Assembly: GCA_900466875.1 (NCBI GenBank)
Contig: UBNQ01000003.1
Coordinates: 88,155-152,154 of the forward strand
DNA from: Hyphomicrobiales bacterium
GTDB taxonomy: Bacteria; Pseudomonadota; Alphaproteobacteria; Rhizobiales; Rhizobiaceae
Direction of reading: 5' to 3'
Length of the DNA: 64,000 nucleotides
The notes beneath the pieces were generated by a model, which had not been told where the DNA came from, did no database searches, and saw only the letters and a list, made by a program, of their open reading frames with translations. How positions within the stretch are numbered: the first letter of the stretch is position 1; every line of letters begins with the position of its first letter. This document shows, in pieces, positions 27,701-36,596 of this stretch. The position numbers were made by a program, and so were the translations under genes.

Positions 27701-28354
27701 TCAGGCCTCGTGCTTCGCCAGCTCGGCAATGAAGGTAATCTTGTCTTCCGAAACGACATGCCTCAGCTCCATGTCGGATTCCTCTGCGAGAAGCACGGTG
27801 TAATAGGGCTGGATCGTATGGGCGTCGATCGCCTCTTCAAGCGTGCCGCTGCAGATTTCAACGAACTTGGCCGGTACGCGCATCATCCGGCCCTTGACGA
27901 CGATCTCGAAACGGGCAGCGCCTTCCGGGTCTTCCAGCGTCACATCGACCGAGCCGCCACGCGGAATCCCGGCATAGGCGACGAGGAACAGGTTGAGCAG
28001 CAGCTTGACCCGGTTCTTCGGAATGATCGCGCGAGGGCCGTTCCAGGTCACTTCGGTCTTCTTTTCCGCAATCGCGAAATCCTTGGCGGCCTTTTCGGCC
28101 TCGCCGGTATCGATCGACGCGCCGACGGAACCCGATGCGCCGAAGGCGAGACGGGCGAACTTCAGGCGAACCGATGCATTGACGGCCGAGGTACGGATAA
28201 GGTCGAGAGCGTCGGCATCGGCCGCGCCTTCGTCGAGGAGTTCGAGGCCGTTATTGATCGCGCCGACGGGCGAGATCACGTCATGGCAGACACGGCTGCA
28301 CAGGAGTGCCGCCAGATCCGGACCGCTGAGGGTGAGATTGGGGTTTTTCGGCAT
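27701..28354 (-). CDS. chpT: Histidine phosphotransferase ChpT
   Basis: A 217-residue dimeric phosphotransfer protein. The phosphorylated histidine is in SRVCHDVISPVGAINNGLE (about residue 24), the ChpT H-box. The C-terminal part is a degenerate kinase ATPase-like domain (NRVKLLLNLFLVAYAGIP) that does not need ATP. ChpT moves phosphate from CckA to CtrA and CpdR. The start at 28354 follows a GGAGAA ribosome site; 40 upstream in-frame codons are rejected. Its presence near ctrA and sciP makes this a cell-cycle control locus. Confidence 0.92.
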   Translation of the reverse strand: MPKNPNLTLSGPDLAALLCSRVCHDVISPVGAINNGLELLDEGAADADALDLIRTSAVNASVRLKFARLAFGASGSVGASIDTGEAEKAAKDFAIAEKKTEVTWNGPRAIIPKNRVKLLLNLFLVAYAGIPRGGSVDVTLEDPEGAARFEIVVKGRMMRVPAKFVEICSGTLEEAIDAHTIQPYYTVLLAEESDMELRHVVSEDKITFIAELAKHEA

Positions 28355-28453
28355 GCTATTCTCCTGATGCATCTGGTGCCAATCGACGCTCTTTGCCATG
28401 GCAAGATTGCGTGGGGATGGACGATAAGGCCGGCATAATGACACTACGTTTGG

Positions 28454-28468
28454 TAAACTGACCATTAA
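28454..28468. promoter_or_regulatory. CtrA-box-like site upstream of chpT
   Basis: On the minus strand, TTAA, 7 bases, TTTA, about 100 bases upstream of the chpT start. One mismatch from the CtrA consensus. Feedback of CtrA on its phosphorelay would be plausible but is inferred. Confidence 0.35.
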
Positions 28469-28676
28469 ATCCACACGCAGGAAGACAACAAAGATCGCGG
28501 ATTTGTCCTATTTCGGTATTCTTCCCGCCGAAAAGGGTAGAGGGCACGCCATAACAAAGACAGGATCGGCGAGCCTATCATCCCATCAACACAGGCTGAA
28601 GAAAGCCGCCGAAAGACCGAGGAAGATTGGGCCGGCGGTACGGTGGTGCATTGACATTCAATAATATCAACGATTT

Positions 28677-28705
28677 AGCATTTGAAATGCTTAACTGGTT
28701 GTTAA
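28677..28705. promoter_or_regulatory. CtrA box and adjoining palindrome upstream of eipA
   Basis: TTAA, 7 bases, TTAA (28691-28705) is an exact CtrA box 75 bases upstream of the eipA start. A perfect 15-base dyad AGCATTT-G-AAATGCT (28677-28691) abuts it and shares one base. In Brucella, eipA is directly activated by CtrA. The dyad could be a second regulator's site that competes or cooperates with CtrA; that part is inference. Confidence 0.6.
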
Positions 28706-28779
28706 TATCATGTCTCCAGAATGGTGCGAGCTGAAGCATGATGCTACGCCCTATGGACGAATTAAAAACGGACCTGAAC

Positions 28780-29370
28780 ATGCGCCGCCTCCACGTCTCC
28801 GCTCTCGCCCTTCGCTTGAAAGCCCTGATCGCCGTCTTTGCGGCCGTTTGGCTTTCTGCCATGCCGGCTGCCGCGCAGCAGAACAGCAGCCAGTATTCAC
28901 TGCAGGAAGTCGTCGACGCTGGTCACGGCTTCTTCGGTTCGACCAGCGGCGGACTGGCGAAGGTCGTGGAAAACGCCTTCCAGAAATTCGGCCTGCCGAA
29001 CGGCTACATCCTCGGCCAGGAAGGTTCTGGCGCCTTCATTGCCGGCCTTACCTATGGCGAAGGCCAGCTCTACACCAAGAATGCCGGCCAGCACCCGAGC
29101 TTCTGGCAGGGCCCGTCGCTCGGTATCGACTATGGCGGTCAGGGCACGCGCGTGATGATGCTCGTTTACGATCTCCCTTCGGTGGATTCGCTTTATGCCC
29201 GTTTCGGCGGCGTATCCGGCTCCGCCTTCGTCGTTGCAGGCGTCGGCATGACCGTGCTGCGCAACGAGAACGTCGTCCTCGTTCCGATCCGCACCGGCGT
29301 CGGCGCGCGTCTGGGCGTCAATATCGGCTATCTCAAGCTGACCCGTTCGCCCACCTGGAATCCTTTCTGA
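28780..29370 (+). CDS. eipA: Envelope integrity protein EipA (DUF1134)
   Basis: A 196-residue periplasmic protein. The start at MRRLHVSALALRL gives a signal peptide cleaved near AMPAAAQQ; an ATG 14 codons upstream is possible. The mature part (VDAGHGFFGSTSGGLAKVVE, PSLGIDYGGQGTRVMMLVYD, FVVAGVGMTVLRN) is DUF1134, an eight-stranded beta-barrel in Brucella EipA. There it supports envelope stress resistance and is activated by CtrA. The exact CtrA box upstream fits that control. Confidence 0.92.
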   Translation: MRRLHVSALALRLKALIAVFAAVWLSAMPAAAQQNSSQYSLQEVVDAGHGFFGSTSGGLAKVVENAFQKFGLPNGYILGQEGSGAFIAGLTYGEGQLYTKNAGQHPSFWQGPSLGIDYGGQGTRVMMLVYDLPSVDSLYARFGGVSGSAFVVAGVGMTVLRNENVVLVPIRTGVGARLGVNIGYLKLTRSPTWNPF

Positions 29371-29476
29371 TCCCTTTGGCTGTCGCAGCGAAAGTAGGCG
29401 CAGTGTGCGCTTGCTGCATTCTCGCCCACATGCTTAAACGTGTATTCCCGCATACCTACACCGAGACGGCCCGATC

Positions 29477-30628
29477 GTGATCGAATTTGCTCTGCTATTT
29501 GGCCTCGGCTTCTTGAGCGCCCTGCTGATCGCGATGCTGGTTGCGCCTGCAATCCATCGCCGGATCGTCGTCTTCACGGAAAACCGGATCAGGGCCACCG
29601 TCCCGATCAGCCCGCAGGAAGTGCGCGCCCAGCGCGACATGGCGCGCGCCGTCTATGCCGCCGAAAATGCACGCACCAAGCAAGAGCTGTTGCAGGAAAA
29701 GGACAGGGTCGTTTCGCTGACATTGAAGGGTGACACCCTCAAGGACGAGATCCGCAAACTAACCGCCGACAATATCGAGCTGAAGGCGGTGGCGGAAAAC
29801 CTCGACGTGGCGGCAGCGGATCTCAAGTCGCAGTTGCGTCAGGAAGAAAGTTATATTGCCGAACTGAAGGCCGCATTGGAGGCCTCTGAAGAACAGAGTA
29901 TCGGGAAGGATCTCGACCTCGAAGAGCTCAGACAGCAGATCGAGCTTCTGGCATCCAAGAGGGACAATGCCCGGATCGATCTGTCCACACGCGAGACCGA
30001 GGTCGAAAACCTGAAATTTCGTGTCAGCGCGTTGCGCGAGGAACGCGACATCCTGCGCAAGGATGCGCGCATCCAGGCAGCAAGGGCCAAGGAAGCCGAG
30101 ACGCGGCTTGCCAACGAGGAATACCGCTCCACCAAGCTGGAAGACAAGCTGACCAAGGAAGTGTCCCTGCGGACCGACAAGGAGACGGCGCTTGAGCGTC
30201 GCAACGAGGAGATAGCCCGCTTGCGCGACAAGATGAACGTCAAGACCGGAGCGAAACCGGCTTTGGCAGCGTCCCAGGATGCGGCTGCGGTTGCCGGCGC
30301 CTCGACGAAAGCCCTCCCGAAAAAGCCGGATCAGGAAACCGATACCGAAGCCCGGATCGCGCAGCTTGCCGGAGATTCGAGGAACCGCGCGACCGCCCTT
30401 TCGGAGCGCGTCGCAAATGGCAAGACGACGGCCAACGACGATGTATTGCGTGAGGAAATGGCAACGATCGCCGCCAACATGGTGGCAATGACCTCACTTG
30501 CCGAAGGCAAGTCTTCGCCGATCAATGCCATGATTGCAGGCAAGCCTGCCGGCGGCAACCGCCAGAGCCTTGCAGCCCGTGTACGCTCGCTGCTCGAAAC
30601 GACGAGCGGACCGACCACGGGTCAATAA
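29477..30628 (+). CDS. Membrane-anchored coiled-coil protein, unknown function
   Basis: A 383-residue protein. One membrane helix (IEFALLFGLGFLSALLIAMLV, residues 2-22) is followed by a long coiled coil from about 45 to 255, rich in Glu, Lys and Arg heptads. The C-terminus is low-complexity and alanine-rich, then helical (VLREEMATIAANMVAM). It starts with GTG. I recognise it only as a conserved-looking rhizobial hypothetical, possibly scaffolding at the membrane. It follows eipA after 106 bases and is convergent with the methyltransferase gene. Confidence 0.7.
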   Translation: MIEFALLFGLGFLSALLIAMLVAPAIHRRIVVFTENRIRATVPISPQEVRAQRDMARAVYAAENARTKQELLQEKDRVVSLTLKGDTLKDEIRKLTADNIELKAVAENLDVAAADLKSQLRQEESYIAELKAALEASEEQSIGKDLDLEELRQQIELLASKRDNARIDLSTRETEVENLKFRVSALREERDILRKDARIQAARAKEAETRLANEEYRSTKLEDKLTKEVSLRTDKETALERRNEEIARLRDKMNVKTGAKPALAASQDAAAVAGASTKALPKKPDQETDTEARIAQLAGDSRNRATALSERVANGKTTANDDVLREEMATIAANMVAMTSLAEGKSSPINAMIAGKPAGGNRQSLAARVRSLLETTSGPTTGQ

Positions 30629-30631
30629 TCC

Positions 30632-31453
30632 TCAGATTACCCCTTGGGCGCTCGCGATCTGATAAAGCGCGATACCAGTCGCCGTTGCGGCATTGAGGCT
30701 GTCGAGACCAGGGGCCTGTGCAATGCTGGCCGTCTCGATTTTCTCCATCAGCGCTGGCGGCAGGCCGTTTCCTTCGCTGCCGGTCAGAAGCGCCATCCTT
30801 GGTGACGGCTGAACCGTGCGGATTTCGGTGCGACCAGCAGGTGAAAGCCCCCAGACGGCAAAACCGTTTTCGAAAAGCCCGGATACAAGCTCGAGCGTTG
30901 TTCCACCGCGCGCGTATGGAACCTGCAGCACTGCGCCGACGGATACCCTGAGAGACTTTCGATACAGCGGATCGCAGCAGCTTTCATCGAGCAGCACCGC
31001 ACTTACGCCAAACGCGGCCGCATTGCGGAAGATCGAGCCGATATTGTCGTGATTGGATATACCGATCGCAGCAGCAACCAGAGCATTCTCGGGAAGCTTG
31101 GCAAGCAGCTCCAAGGAAGAAGGCTCCCTCACCCGCCTGCCGACCGCCAGAATGCCCCGATGGAGATGGAACCCGACAATGCCGTCGAGAACCGCGCTGT
31201 CGGCGACATAAACGGGCACATCCTCCGGAAACTCCGACAGGATATCGGCCACCCCGGCAAGCCGGTTTTCGAGAATGAGAATTTTCTCGGCGGCGAACTC
31301 GCCACCCCGCTTATGCGCCGCCGCAAGCATGCGCAGCACCACCGTTCCTTCGGCGATAAAGCGTCCATGCCGTCCGACGAGATCCCGCTCGCGGATGGAG
31401 CGGAATTCGTCGATACGGGCATCCTCCGCATTCTCGATGCGGATCACGGTCAT
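30632..31453 (-). CDS. TrmH/SpoU-family RNA 2'-O-methyltransferase
   Basis: A 273-residue SPOUT enzyme. An N-terminal substrate-binding domain (about 1-110) includes RFIAEGTVVLRMLAAA. The catalytic domain has the family motifs SNHDNIGSIFRNAAAFG, ALLTGSEGNGLP and SLNAATATGIALY, forming the trefoil knot that binds S-adenosylmethionine. The target is rRNA or tRNA and cannot be resolved. The start at 31453 overlaps the DUF6476 stop (ATGA). A far longer in-frame ORF running back over rluD is an artefact. Confidence 0.9.
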   Translation of the reverse strand: MTVIRIENAEDARIDEFRSIRERDLVGRHGRFIAEGTVVLRMLAAAHKRGGEFAAEKILILENRLAGVADILSEFPEDVPVYVADSAVLDGIVGFHLHRGILAVGRRVREPSSLELLAKLPENALVAAAIGISNHDNIGSIFRNAAAFGVSAVLLDESCCDPLYRKSLRVSVGAVLQVPYARGGTTLELVSGLFENGFAVWGLSPAGRTEIRTVQPSPRMALLTGSEGNGLPPALMEKIETASIAQAPGLDSLNAATATGIALYQIASAQGVI

Positions 31454-31839
31454 CAGCGGCCCTGGCCGACCGTCACGTCGGCAATGATGCGGCCGACCGA
31501 AAGGTCGAAGATAAAGAGCTTCGGGGTGCCGTTGAGTGCCCCATAGAAAAGCACCTGGCTGCCGGAAAGCGAGACCTGCTGGATATCGAAACCGCGCGGC
31601 AGGGCAGCGGTTGCAACAAGCGGATGGTCGGCTGGAACGGAAAAACCACCAGAAGTGGCAGCAATTGCCGGTGCTTCCGGGCGCTGGGAGATCTTGTAGA
31701 CAATGGCGGCGATGACCGCCATAAAGCAGACGACCAAGATACCGCCCGAAATCAGCTGCAGGCGCACCATCTTCTGGCGGATACGCTCCATAGCCGGATC
31801 GAGTGGCTGTTCCTTGTCCTCGATATCGGGCTGCGGCAT
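31453..31839 (-). CDS. DUF6476 family membrane protein
   Basis: A 128-residue protein with one membrane helix (LISGGILVVCFMAVIAAIVY, about 29-48) after a short cytoplasmic head. The C-terminal 75 residues are predicted extracytoplasmic beta-structure (FDIQQVSLSGSQVLFYG, KLFIFDLSVGRIIADVTV). This matches DUF6476, of unknown function, common in Rhizobiales. It is divergent from rluD by 28 bases and translationally coupled to the RNA methyltransferase. Confidence 0.75.
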   Translation of the reverse strand: MPQPDIEDKEQPLDPAMERIRQKMVRLQLISGGILVVCFMAVIAAIVYKISQRPEAPAIAATSGGFSVPADHPLVATAALPRGFDIQQVSLSGSQVLFYGALNGTPKLFIFDLSVGRIIADVTVGQGR

Positions 31840-31867
31840 GAACTGTCCTTTTAAACGGAATGATTGA

Positions 31868-32893
31868 ATGAGCGAGACCTTTAGCGAAGCCGGGCTGCCA
31901 AGGAAAGTCCTGAATGCCGGAGAGGATGACGGCGGCAGGCTGGATGCCTGGTTGACGGCGCAGGTTGACGGAGAATTGTCCCGCAACCGCATCAAGGCGC
32001 TCATCGAGGAGGGTGCGGTCTCGATCAACGGCAAAATCGTGACCGAACCGAAGAAGAAGATTCAGCCCGGCGACCTGATCGAACTCGTCCAGCCTGAACC
32101 CGAGGACCCGGAACCAAAGGGCGAGGATATTCCGCTCGAAGTTCTTTACGAGGACGACGACCTGATCGTCATTTCCAAACCGGCCGGTCTCGTCGTGCAT
32201 CCGGGTGCCGGCAACTGGACCGGCACGCTGGTCAACGCACTCATCCACCATTGCGGCGCAAGCCTGTCCGGCATCGGCGGCGTCAAGCGCCCCGGCATCG
32301 TTCACCGGCTCGACAAGGAAACCAGCGGCGTCATGGTGGCGGCCAAGAACGACATCGCGCACCGCCATCTCGCCGAACAGTTTGCCGATCACGGCCGTTC
32401 GGGCGATCTGGAGCGTGCCTATCAGGCCGTGGTCTGGGGTCGTCCAAGCCAGTTGAAGGGCACGATCGATGCGCCGCTCGGACGCGCGACGGGCGATCGC
32501 ACCAAGCGCGCGGTCAAGCGCGAGACGTCCGCCGACGCCCGCCATGCGGTGACCCATTACGAAGTGATGGAGCGCTTTCAGGAAACGCCCGACGCCACCG
32601 CGCTCGCCTCCCTCATCGAATGCCGCCTCGAGACGGGCCGCACCCACCAGATCCGCGTTCACATGGCGCATGTCGGCAATCCGCTGGTCGGCGATCCGGA
32701 ATATTCCGGCGGCTTCAAAACCAAGGCGAACCGCCTGCCCGAGCCGATCAGAAGCGTGGTCGCAGCCTTCCCGCGCCAGGCACTGCACGCCTTCCTGCTT
32801 GCCTTCGAACATCCCCGCACCGGCGAGATCATGGAATTCGAAGCCCCTATGCCCGACGACATGGCAGCACTGGTCGAAGCGTTGCGGGGATAA
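31868..32893 (+). CDS. rluD: 23S rRNA pseudouridine synthase RluD family
   Basis: A 341-residue enzyme. An S4 RNA-binding domain (LDAWLTAQVDGELSRNRIKALIEEGAV, about 24-60) precedes the RluA catalytic domain. The active-site aspartate is in IVHRLDKETSGVMV (about 146). The motifs SKPAGLVVHPG and TGRTHQIRVHM are typical. RluD modifies helix 69 of 23S rRNA. It sits upstream of rpoH, as in other rhizobia. RluC-type specificity is the alternative. Confidence 0.9.
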   Translation: MSETFSEAGLPRKVLNAGEDDGGRLDAWLTAQVDGELSRNRIKALIEEGAVSINGKIVTEPKKKIQPGDLIELVQPEPEDPEPKGEDIPLEVLYEDDDLIVISKPAGLVVHPGAGNWTGTLVNALIHHCGASLSGIGGVKRPGIVHRLDKETSGVMVAAKNDIAHRHLAEQFADHGRSGDLERAYQAVVWGRPSQLKGTIDAPLGRATGDRTKRAVKRETSADARHAVTHYEVMERFQETPDATALASLIECRLETGRTHQIRVHMAHVGNPLVGDPEYSGGFKTKANRLPEPIRSVVAAFPRQALHAFLLAFEHPRTGEIMEFEAPMPDDMAALVEALRG

Positions 32894-33381
32894 AAAGGAC
32901 GGCCGGGCAACCGAAACCACTGCGATCCGGATTTCGTCTCCCGCAAGTCTCCGCACTCCGTTGAAAGCGGGCGCGGGCTCATCCTCTCACCATATCGCCG
33001 CCCTCAATGACCGAGGGCTGATCAGCCGTGTCCAATCCACGTGCGCCTCCAGAGAAGCAGGCCGGCGCGAAAAGAGAAAGATGACAAGGATTCAAGATAA
33101 GGAATCCTCTAAATCCATCCGTGCAAATAAACACACCAGAAAAGTCCAGCAAAAAAGAAATAGTATCAAATTTTATAGACTGATGTACTTAGTATTCAGC
33201 CGAACTGACCGGCCGAGTCTCTCATCAGGGTGACAAACTTTTGCTTGATTTGTTTCGTTTGCTGCGATGCAGAATGAATAGGCAGGATACGAAGGTCTCT
33301 TCTGCGGCGTTGCCAGCATCGACATCCATTGCAACGTCATCTTCGTCAGGTCAGCGCTCCAGCACTCGAAAGACGCGCAGC
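32894..33381. other. Gene-free stretch before the methyltransferase, AT-rich part
   Basis: About 490 bases without a supported gene. The part at 33080-33240 is clearly more AT-rich than the surroundings and includes homopolymer-like A and T runs. A TTG-started extension of the next gene covers 33241-33381 but encodes a low-complexity Ser/Thr/Ala stretch. I see no tRNA, repeat or clear promoter motif. Confidence 0.5.
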
Positions 33382-34167
33382 ATGAACGGTGACATCCGGA
33401 AATTCATCTTCAAGGACCTGCAGACCGTCGAGGGTTATATCGACCCACCGGATGCGCTCGTCTTTCTCACCCTGCTCCAGGCGCAAAACACGCAAGGCTT
33501 GAGCGGCGGCGTGGCGGAAATCGGCGTCTTCTACGGGCGATCCTATTTCCTGTTCCGCAAGGTCTGCGGCAACAGCGAAAAAATCCTTGCGATCGATCTG
33601 TTCGACATCGATCAGAGCGCGAACGATACGGTCAGCCAATATGGTCGTTTTCTTGAAAACGGTGAAAAGCTTGGCCTGCCAGTGGATGAAGCTTTGGTCA
33701 TCCGCGGCGACAGTACAAAGCTCCGGCCGGAAGACATCACCGGAAAGATCGGCCAGGCGCGCTTTTTCAGCATCGACGGCGGCCATATGCTGCATCATGT
33801 CATTTCCGATAGCGCGCTCGCCCTCGACACGCTCGCTCCCCACGGCATCATCGCGTTCGACGACACATTCAATCCGGCATGGCCGGAGGTGACGGTGGGC
33901 GTGACCGACGTCCTGCGACAGCGGCAGGATGAACTCGCGGCCTTCTGCATGACGAAATACAAGACCTATGTATGCCGCCGGGAATTTCACGACTTCTATA
34001 GCCGCATCATCGGCGAGGCCGCGGACCTGATCGCCTTCGACCATGTCGAAACCGATTTCCTCGGGTCGAAAGCAATAAGATTGCACAATCCCATGGGCCG
34101 CCGCATGGTCTATGAGATGATGGTCAGGTCAGGCATGCGATCCCTTTCGGAACGGGTCTATCGCTGA
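33382..34167 (+). CDS. Class I SAM-dependent methyltransferase (TylF/Methyltransf_24-like)
   Basis: A 261-residue enzyme as annotated here. The AdoMet motif is GVAEIGVFYGRSYFLF, with the acidic ribose-binding residue in KILAIDLFDID. ARFFSIDGGHMLHHV and GIIAFDDTFNPAWPEV follow the metal-dependent O-methyltransferase pattern (D-x-H and DD pairs). Such enzymes methylate sugars or small molecules. The start is uncertain: ATG 33274 would add 36 Ser/Thr-rich residues. The AT-rich upstream DNA hints that the gene was acquired. Substrate unknown. Confidence 0.75.
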   Translation: MNGDIRKFIFKDLQTVEGYIDPPDALVFLTLLQAQNTQGLSGGVAEIGVFYGRSYFLFRKVCGNSEKILAIDLFDIDQSANDTVSQYGRFLENGEKLGLPVDEALVIRGDSTKLRPEDITGKIGQARFFSIDGGHMLHHVISDSALALDTLAPHGIIAFDDTFNPAWPEVTVGVTDVLRQRQDELAAFCMTKYKTYVCRREFHDFYSRIIGEAADLIAFDHVETDFLGSKAIRLHNPMGRRMVYEMMVRSGMRSLSERVYR

Positions 34168-34363
34168 CCTGAACAGGCGCCGGAGCATTACCAAAACGTA
34201 ATGATATAACGCCGTCGTGATATCTTGAATCACTGTTCCGCCGTACTTACTTGGTACCTGCATTGGTGCGGGATCGGGAACGATCCGCGTCATATTCGGT
34301 TCGCCTTCAAGCAGGGACGCTTAAACCCAAAGGGAGCCGGCAACGTTCGGAAAGGGGTGCTTT

Positions 34364-35266
34364 ATGGCCCGCAATACATTGCCTTCCATTACTGCCGGTG
34401 AAGCCGGCCTCAATCGTTATCTCGACGAAATCCGCAAGTTCCCCATGCTGGAACCGCAGCAGGAATACATGCTTGCCAAGCGTTACGCCGAGCATGGTGA
34501 CCGCGACGCCGCCCACAAGCTGGTAACCAGCCACCTTCGTCTCGTGGCCAAGATCGCCATGGGGTATCGCGGTTACGGCCTGCCGATCGGCGAAGTCGTC
34601 TCCGAGGGCAATGTCGGCCTGATGCAAGCCGTCAAGAAGTTCGACTCGGAACGCGGTTTCCGCCTCGCCACTTATGCCATGTGGTGGATCAAGGCCTCGA
34701 TCCAGGAATACATCCTGCGCTCGTGGTCGCTGGTCAAGATGGGCACGACCGCCAACCAGAAGCGCCTGTTCTTCAACCTGCGCCGCCTGAAAGGCAAGAT
34801 CCAGGCGATCGACGAAGGTGATCTGAAGCCTCACCAGGTAACCGAGATCGCCACCAAGCTGAACGTCTCCGAGGAAGAGGTCATCTCGATGAACCGCCGG
34901 CTTTCCGGCGACGCGTCGCTCAACGCCCCGATCCGTGCGGCGGAAGGCGAATCCGGCCAGTGGCAGGATTGGCTGGTGGACGATAGCGAAAGCCAGGAAG
35001 CCGTACTGATCGAGCAGGACGAGCTGGACACGCGCCGTCGCATGCTGGCCAAGGCACTCGGCGTGCTGAACGATCGTGAACGCCGCATCTTCGAGGCCCG
35101 CCGCCTGACCGAAGACCCGATCACGCTGGAAGAGCTGTCGTCGGAATTCGACATCAGCCGCGAACGCGTGCGCCAGATCGAAGTCCGCGCCTTCGAAAAG
35201 GTGCAGGACGCCGTTCAGAAGGAAGCGCTTGCACAGGCTCAGGCTCTGCGCGTGGTCGACGCCTAA
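34364..35266 (+). CDS. rpoH: RNA polymerase sigma factor RpoH (sigma-32)
   Basis: A 300-residue group 3 sigma factor. Region 2 (VSEGNVGLMQAVKKFD, YAMWWIKASIQEYIL) and region 4 (EELSSEFDISRERVRQIEV) are intact. The RpoH box QKRLFFNLR in region 3 separates it from other sigmas. It directs heat-shock transcription; rhizobia often have two copies, and this one, near rluD, is probably rpoH1. A CTTGAA at 34224 could be part of a promoter but no clear -10 accompanies it. A terminator follows. Confidence 0.95.
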   Translation: MARNTLPSITAGEAGLNRYLDEIRKFPMLEPQQEYMLAKRYAEHGDRDAAHKLVTSHLRLVAKIAMGYRGYGLPIGEVVSEGNVGLMQAVKKFDSERGFRLATYAMWWIKASIQEYILRSWSLVKMGTTANQKRLFFNLRRLKGKIQAIDEGDLKPHQVTEIATKLNVSEEEVISMNRRLSGDASLNAPIRAAEGESGQWQDWLVDDSESQEAVLIEQDELDTRRRMLAKALGVLNDRERRIFEARRLTEDPITLEELSSEFDISRERVRQIEVRAFEKVQDAVQKEALAQAQALRVVDA

Positions 35267-35292
35267 GCGCCAAAAGCGCAAGTCTAATTTAG

Positions 35293-35324
35293 AAAAACCG
35301 CAACCTTCGGGTTGCGGCTTTTTT
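35293..35324 (+). terminator. Rho-independent terminator after rpoH
   Basis: CCGCAACC and GGTTGCGG pair around a TTCG tetraloop (35298-35317), followed by six T residues. A run of A residues precedes the stem. Confidence 0.92.
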
Positions 35325-35461
35325 GTGCCCGGTCTGTCTCAAGGATGCGACACATTGGGCAATTTTCGGATCCGGCAGAATTTGCCGCGCATCAAGTTTC
35401 ACACGCTTCCCCGCTAGAAACTCTGGACTGCGCAAGTCAGAGCCTAGAGGAGAATGAAACG

Positions 35462-36517
35462 ATGAAAGCAGCACGCTGGTACAGCGCCAAGGATATCCGT
35501 GTCGAGGAAGTCACGGAGCCGAAACCCGCAGCCGGACAGGTCAAGATCAAGGTCAAATGGGCCGGCATCTGCGGCAGTGACCTGCACGAATATGTCGCCG
35601 GTCCGATCTTCGTGCCGGTCAAGGCCCCGCATCCCGTCAGCCATGACGTTGCACCGATCATCATGGGCCATGAATTCTCCGGCGAAGTAACCGAGATTGG
35701 CGAAGGCGTGGAGCGCGTCAAGCCGGGCGACCGCGTCGTCGTCGAGCCCATCCTCGCCTGCGGCAAGTGCGACGCCTGCTTCCACGGTAAATACAATCTC
35801 TGCGACAATCTCGGTTTCCACGGCCTTTCCGGCGGCGGCGGCGGTTTTGCCGGTTACACGACGGTCGGTGAGCGTTGGGTCCACAAGATGCCCGAGGGCC
35901 TGTCCTTCGAACAGGGCGCGCTTGTGGAGCCGGCAGCGGTTGCGCTCCATGCGGTGCGCATCTCCAGCCTCAAGGCCGGCGGCACGGCTGCCGTTTTCGG
36001 CGCGGGCCCGATCGGCTTGCTCGTGGTCGAGGCTTTGAAGGTTGCGGGCGCTTCCGCCATCCACGTCGTCGAACTGTCGCCGCAGCGCGGCGCCAAGGCG
36101 ATCGAACTTGGTGCGACCAGCATCATCGATCCTTCCAAGGAAAACGCTGCACAGCGCATCCGCGAACTGACACCCGGCGGTGTCGATGTGACTTTCGAGG
36201 TCACCGGCGTGCCCGCCGTCCTGCAGCAATGCATCGACGCGACCCGTTACGAGGGCGAGACCGTCATCGTCTCGATCTGGGAAAAGGAAGCGGCCTTCCA
36301 GCCCAATACTGTGGTCTTGAAGGAGAAGAGCCTGAAGGGCACGATCGCCTATCGCGACGTCTTTCCGGCCGTCATGAACCTGATGGTCCAGGGCTATTTC
36401 TCGGCAGACAAGCTGGTGACCAAGCGCATCGAACTGGACGACATCGTTGCCCAGGGCTTTGACACGCTGGTTGCCGAAAAAAGCCAGATCAAGATCCTGG
36501 TCCGCTCGCCGGACTGA
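35462..36517 (+). CDS. Zinc-dependent 2,3-butanediol dehydrogenase-like alcohol dehydrogenase
   Basis: A 351-residue MDR-family dehydrogenase. The catalytic zinc site is visible in GICGSDLHEY and GHEFSGEV, and the structural zinc site in PILACGKCDACFHGKYNLC. The NAD(P) fold has AVFGAGPIGLLVV. The close resemblance to (R,R)-butanediol dehydrogenase (EYVAGPIFVP, HDVAPIIMGHEF) suggests oxidation of acetoin/butanediol or related diols. The start at MKAARWYS follows a GAGGAG ribosome site; the 50 upstream codons include the rpoH terminator region. Confidence 0.88.
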   Translation: MKAARWYSAKDIRVEEVTEPKPAAGQVKIKVKWAGICGSDLHEYVAGPIFVPVKAPHPVSHDVAPIIMGHEFSGEVTEIGEGVERVKPGDRVVVEPILACGKCDACFHGKYNLCDNLGFHGLSGGGGGFAGYTTVGERWVHKMPEGLSFEQGALVEPAAVALHAVRISSLKAGGTAAVFGAGPIGLLVVEALKVAGASAIHVVELSPQRGAKAIELGATSIIDPSKENAAQRIRELTPGGVDVTFEVTGVPAVLQQCIDATRYEGETVIVSIWEKEAAFQPNTVVLKEKSLKGTIAYRDVFPAVMNLMVQGYFSADKLVTKRIELDDIVAQGFDTLVAEKSQIKILVRSPD

Positions 36518-36546
36518 TTGATCGGTCGACGGCCTGACGAAAGAGC

Positions 36547-36582
36547 AAGCCCGCGGCCATCACCGCGGGCTTGTCGTTTTTG
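36547..36582 (+). terminator. Rho-independent terminator after the alcohol dehydrogenase
   Basis: An 11-base GC-rich stem (CAAGCCCGCGG / CCGCGGGCTTG) with a 6-base loop, then GTTTTT. It also lies just past the stop of the convergent PepSY gene. Confidence 0.9.
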
Positions 36583-36596
36583 TCGTCGGAAGCGCC

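Noticed and set aside
31454..32956. A 774-residue minus-strand frame running from the RNA methyltransferase back across rluD
   Set aside because: The upstream part is antisense to a clear rluD and lacks any domain; the real gene starts at 31453.
34224..34250. CTTGAA as a heat-shock -35 element for rpoH
   Set aside because: No -10 element of the RpoH type at suitable spacing, so not listed as a feature.
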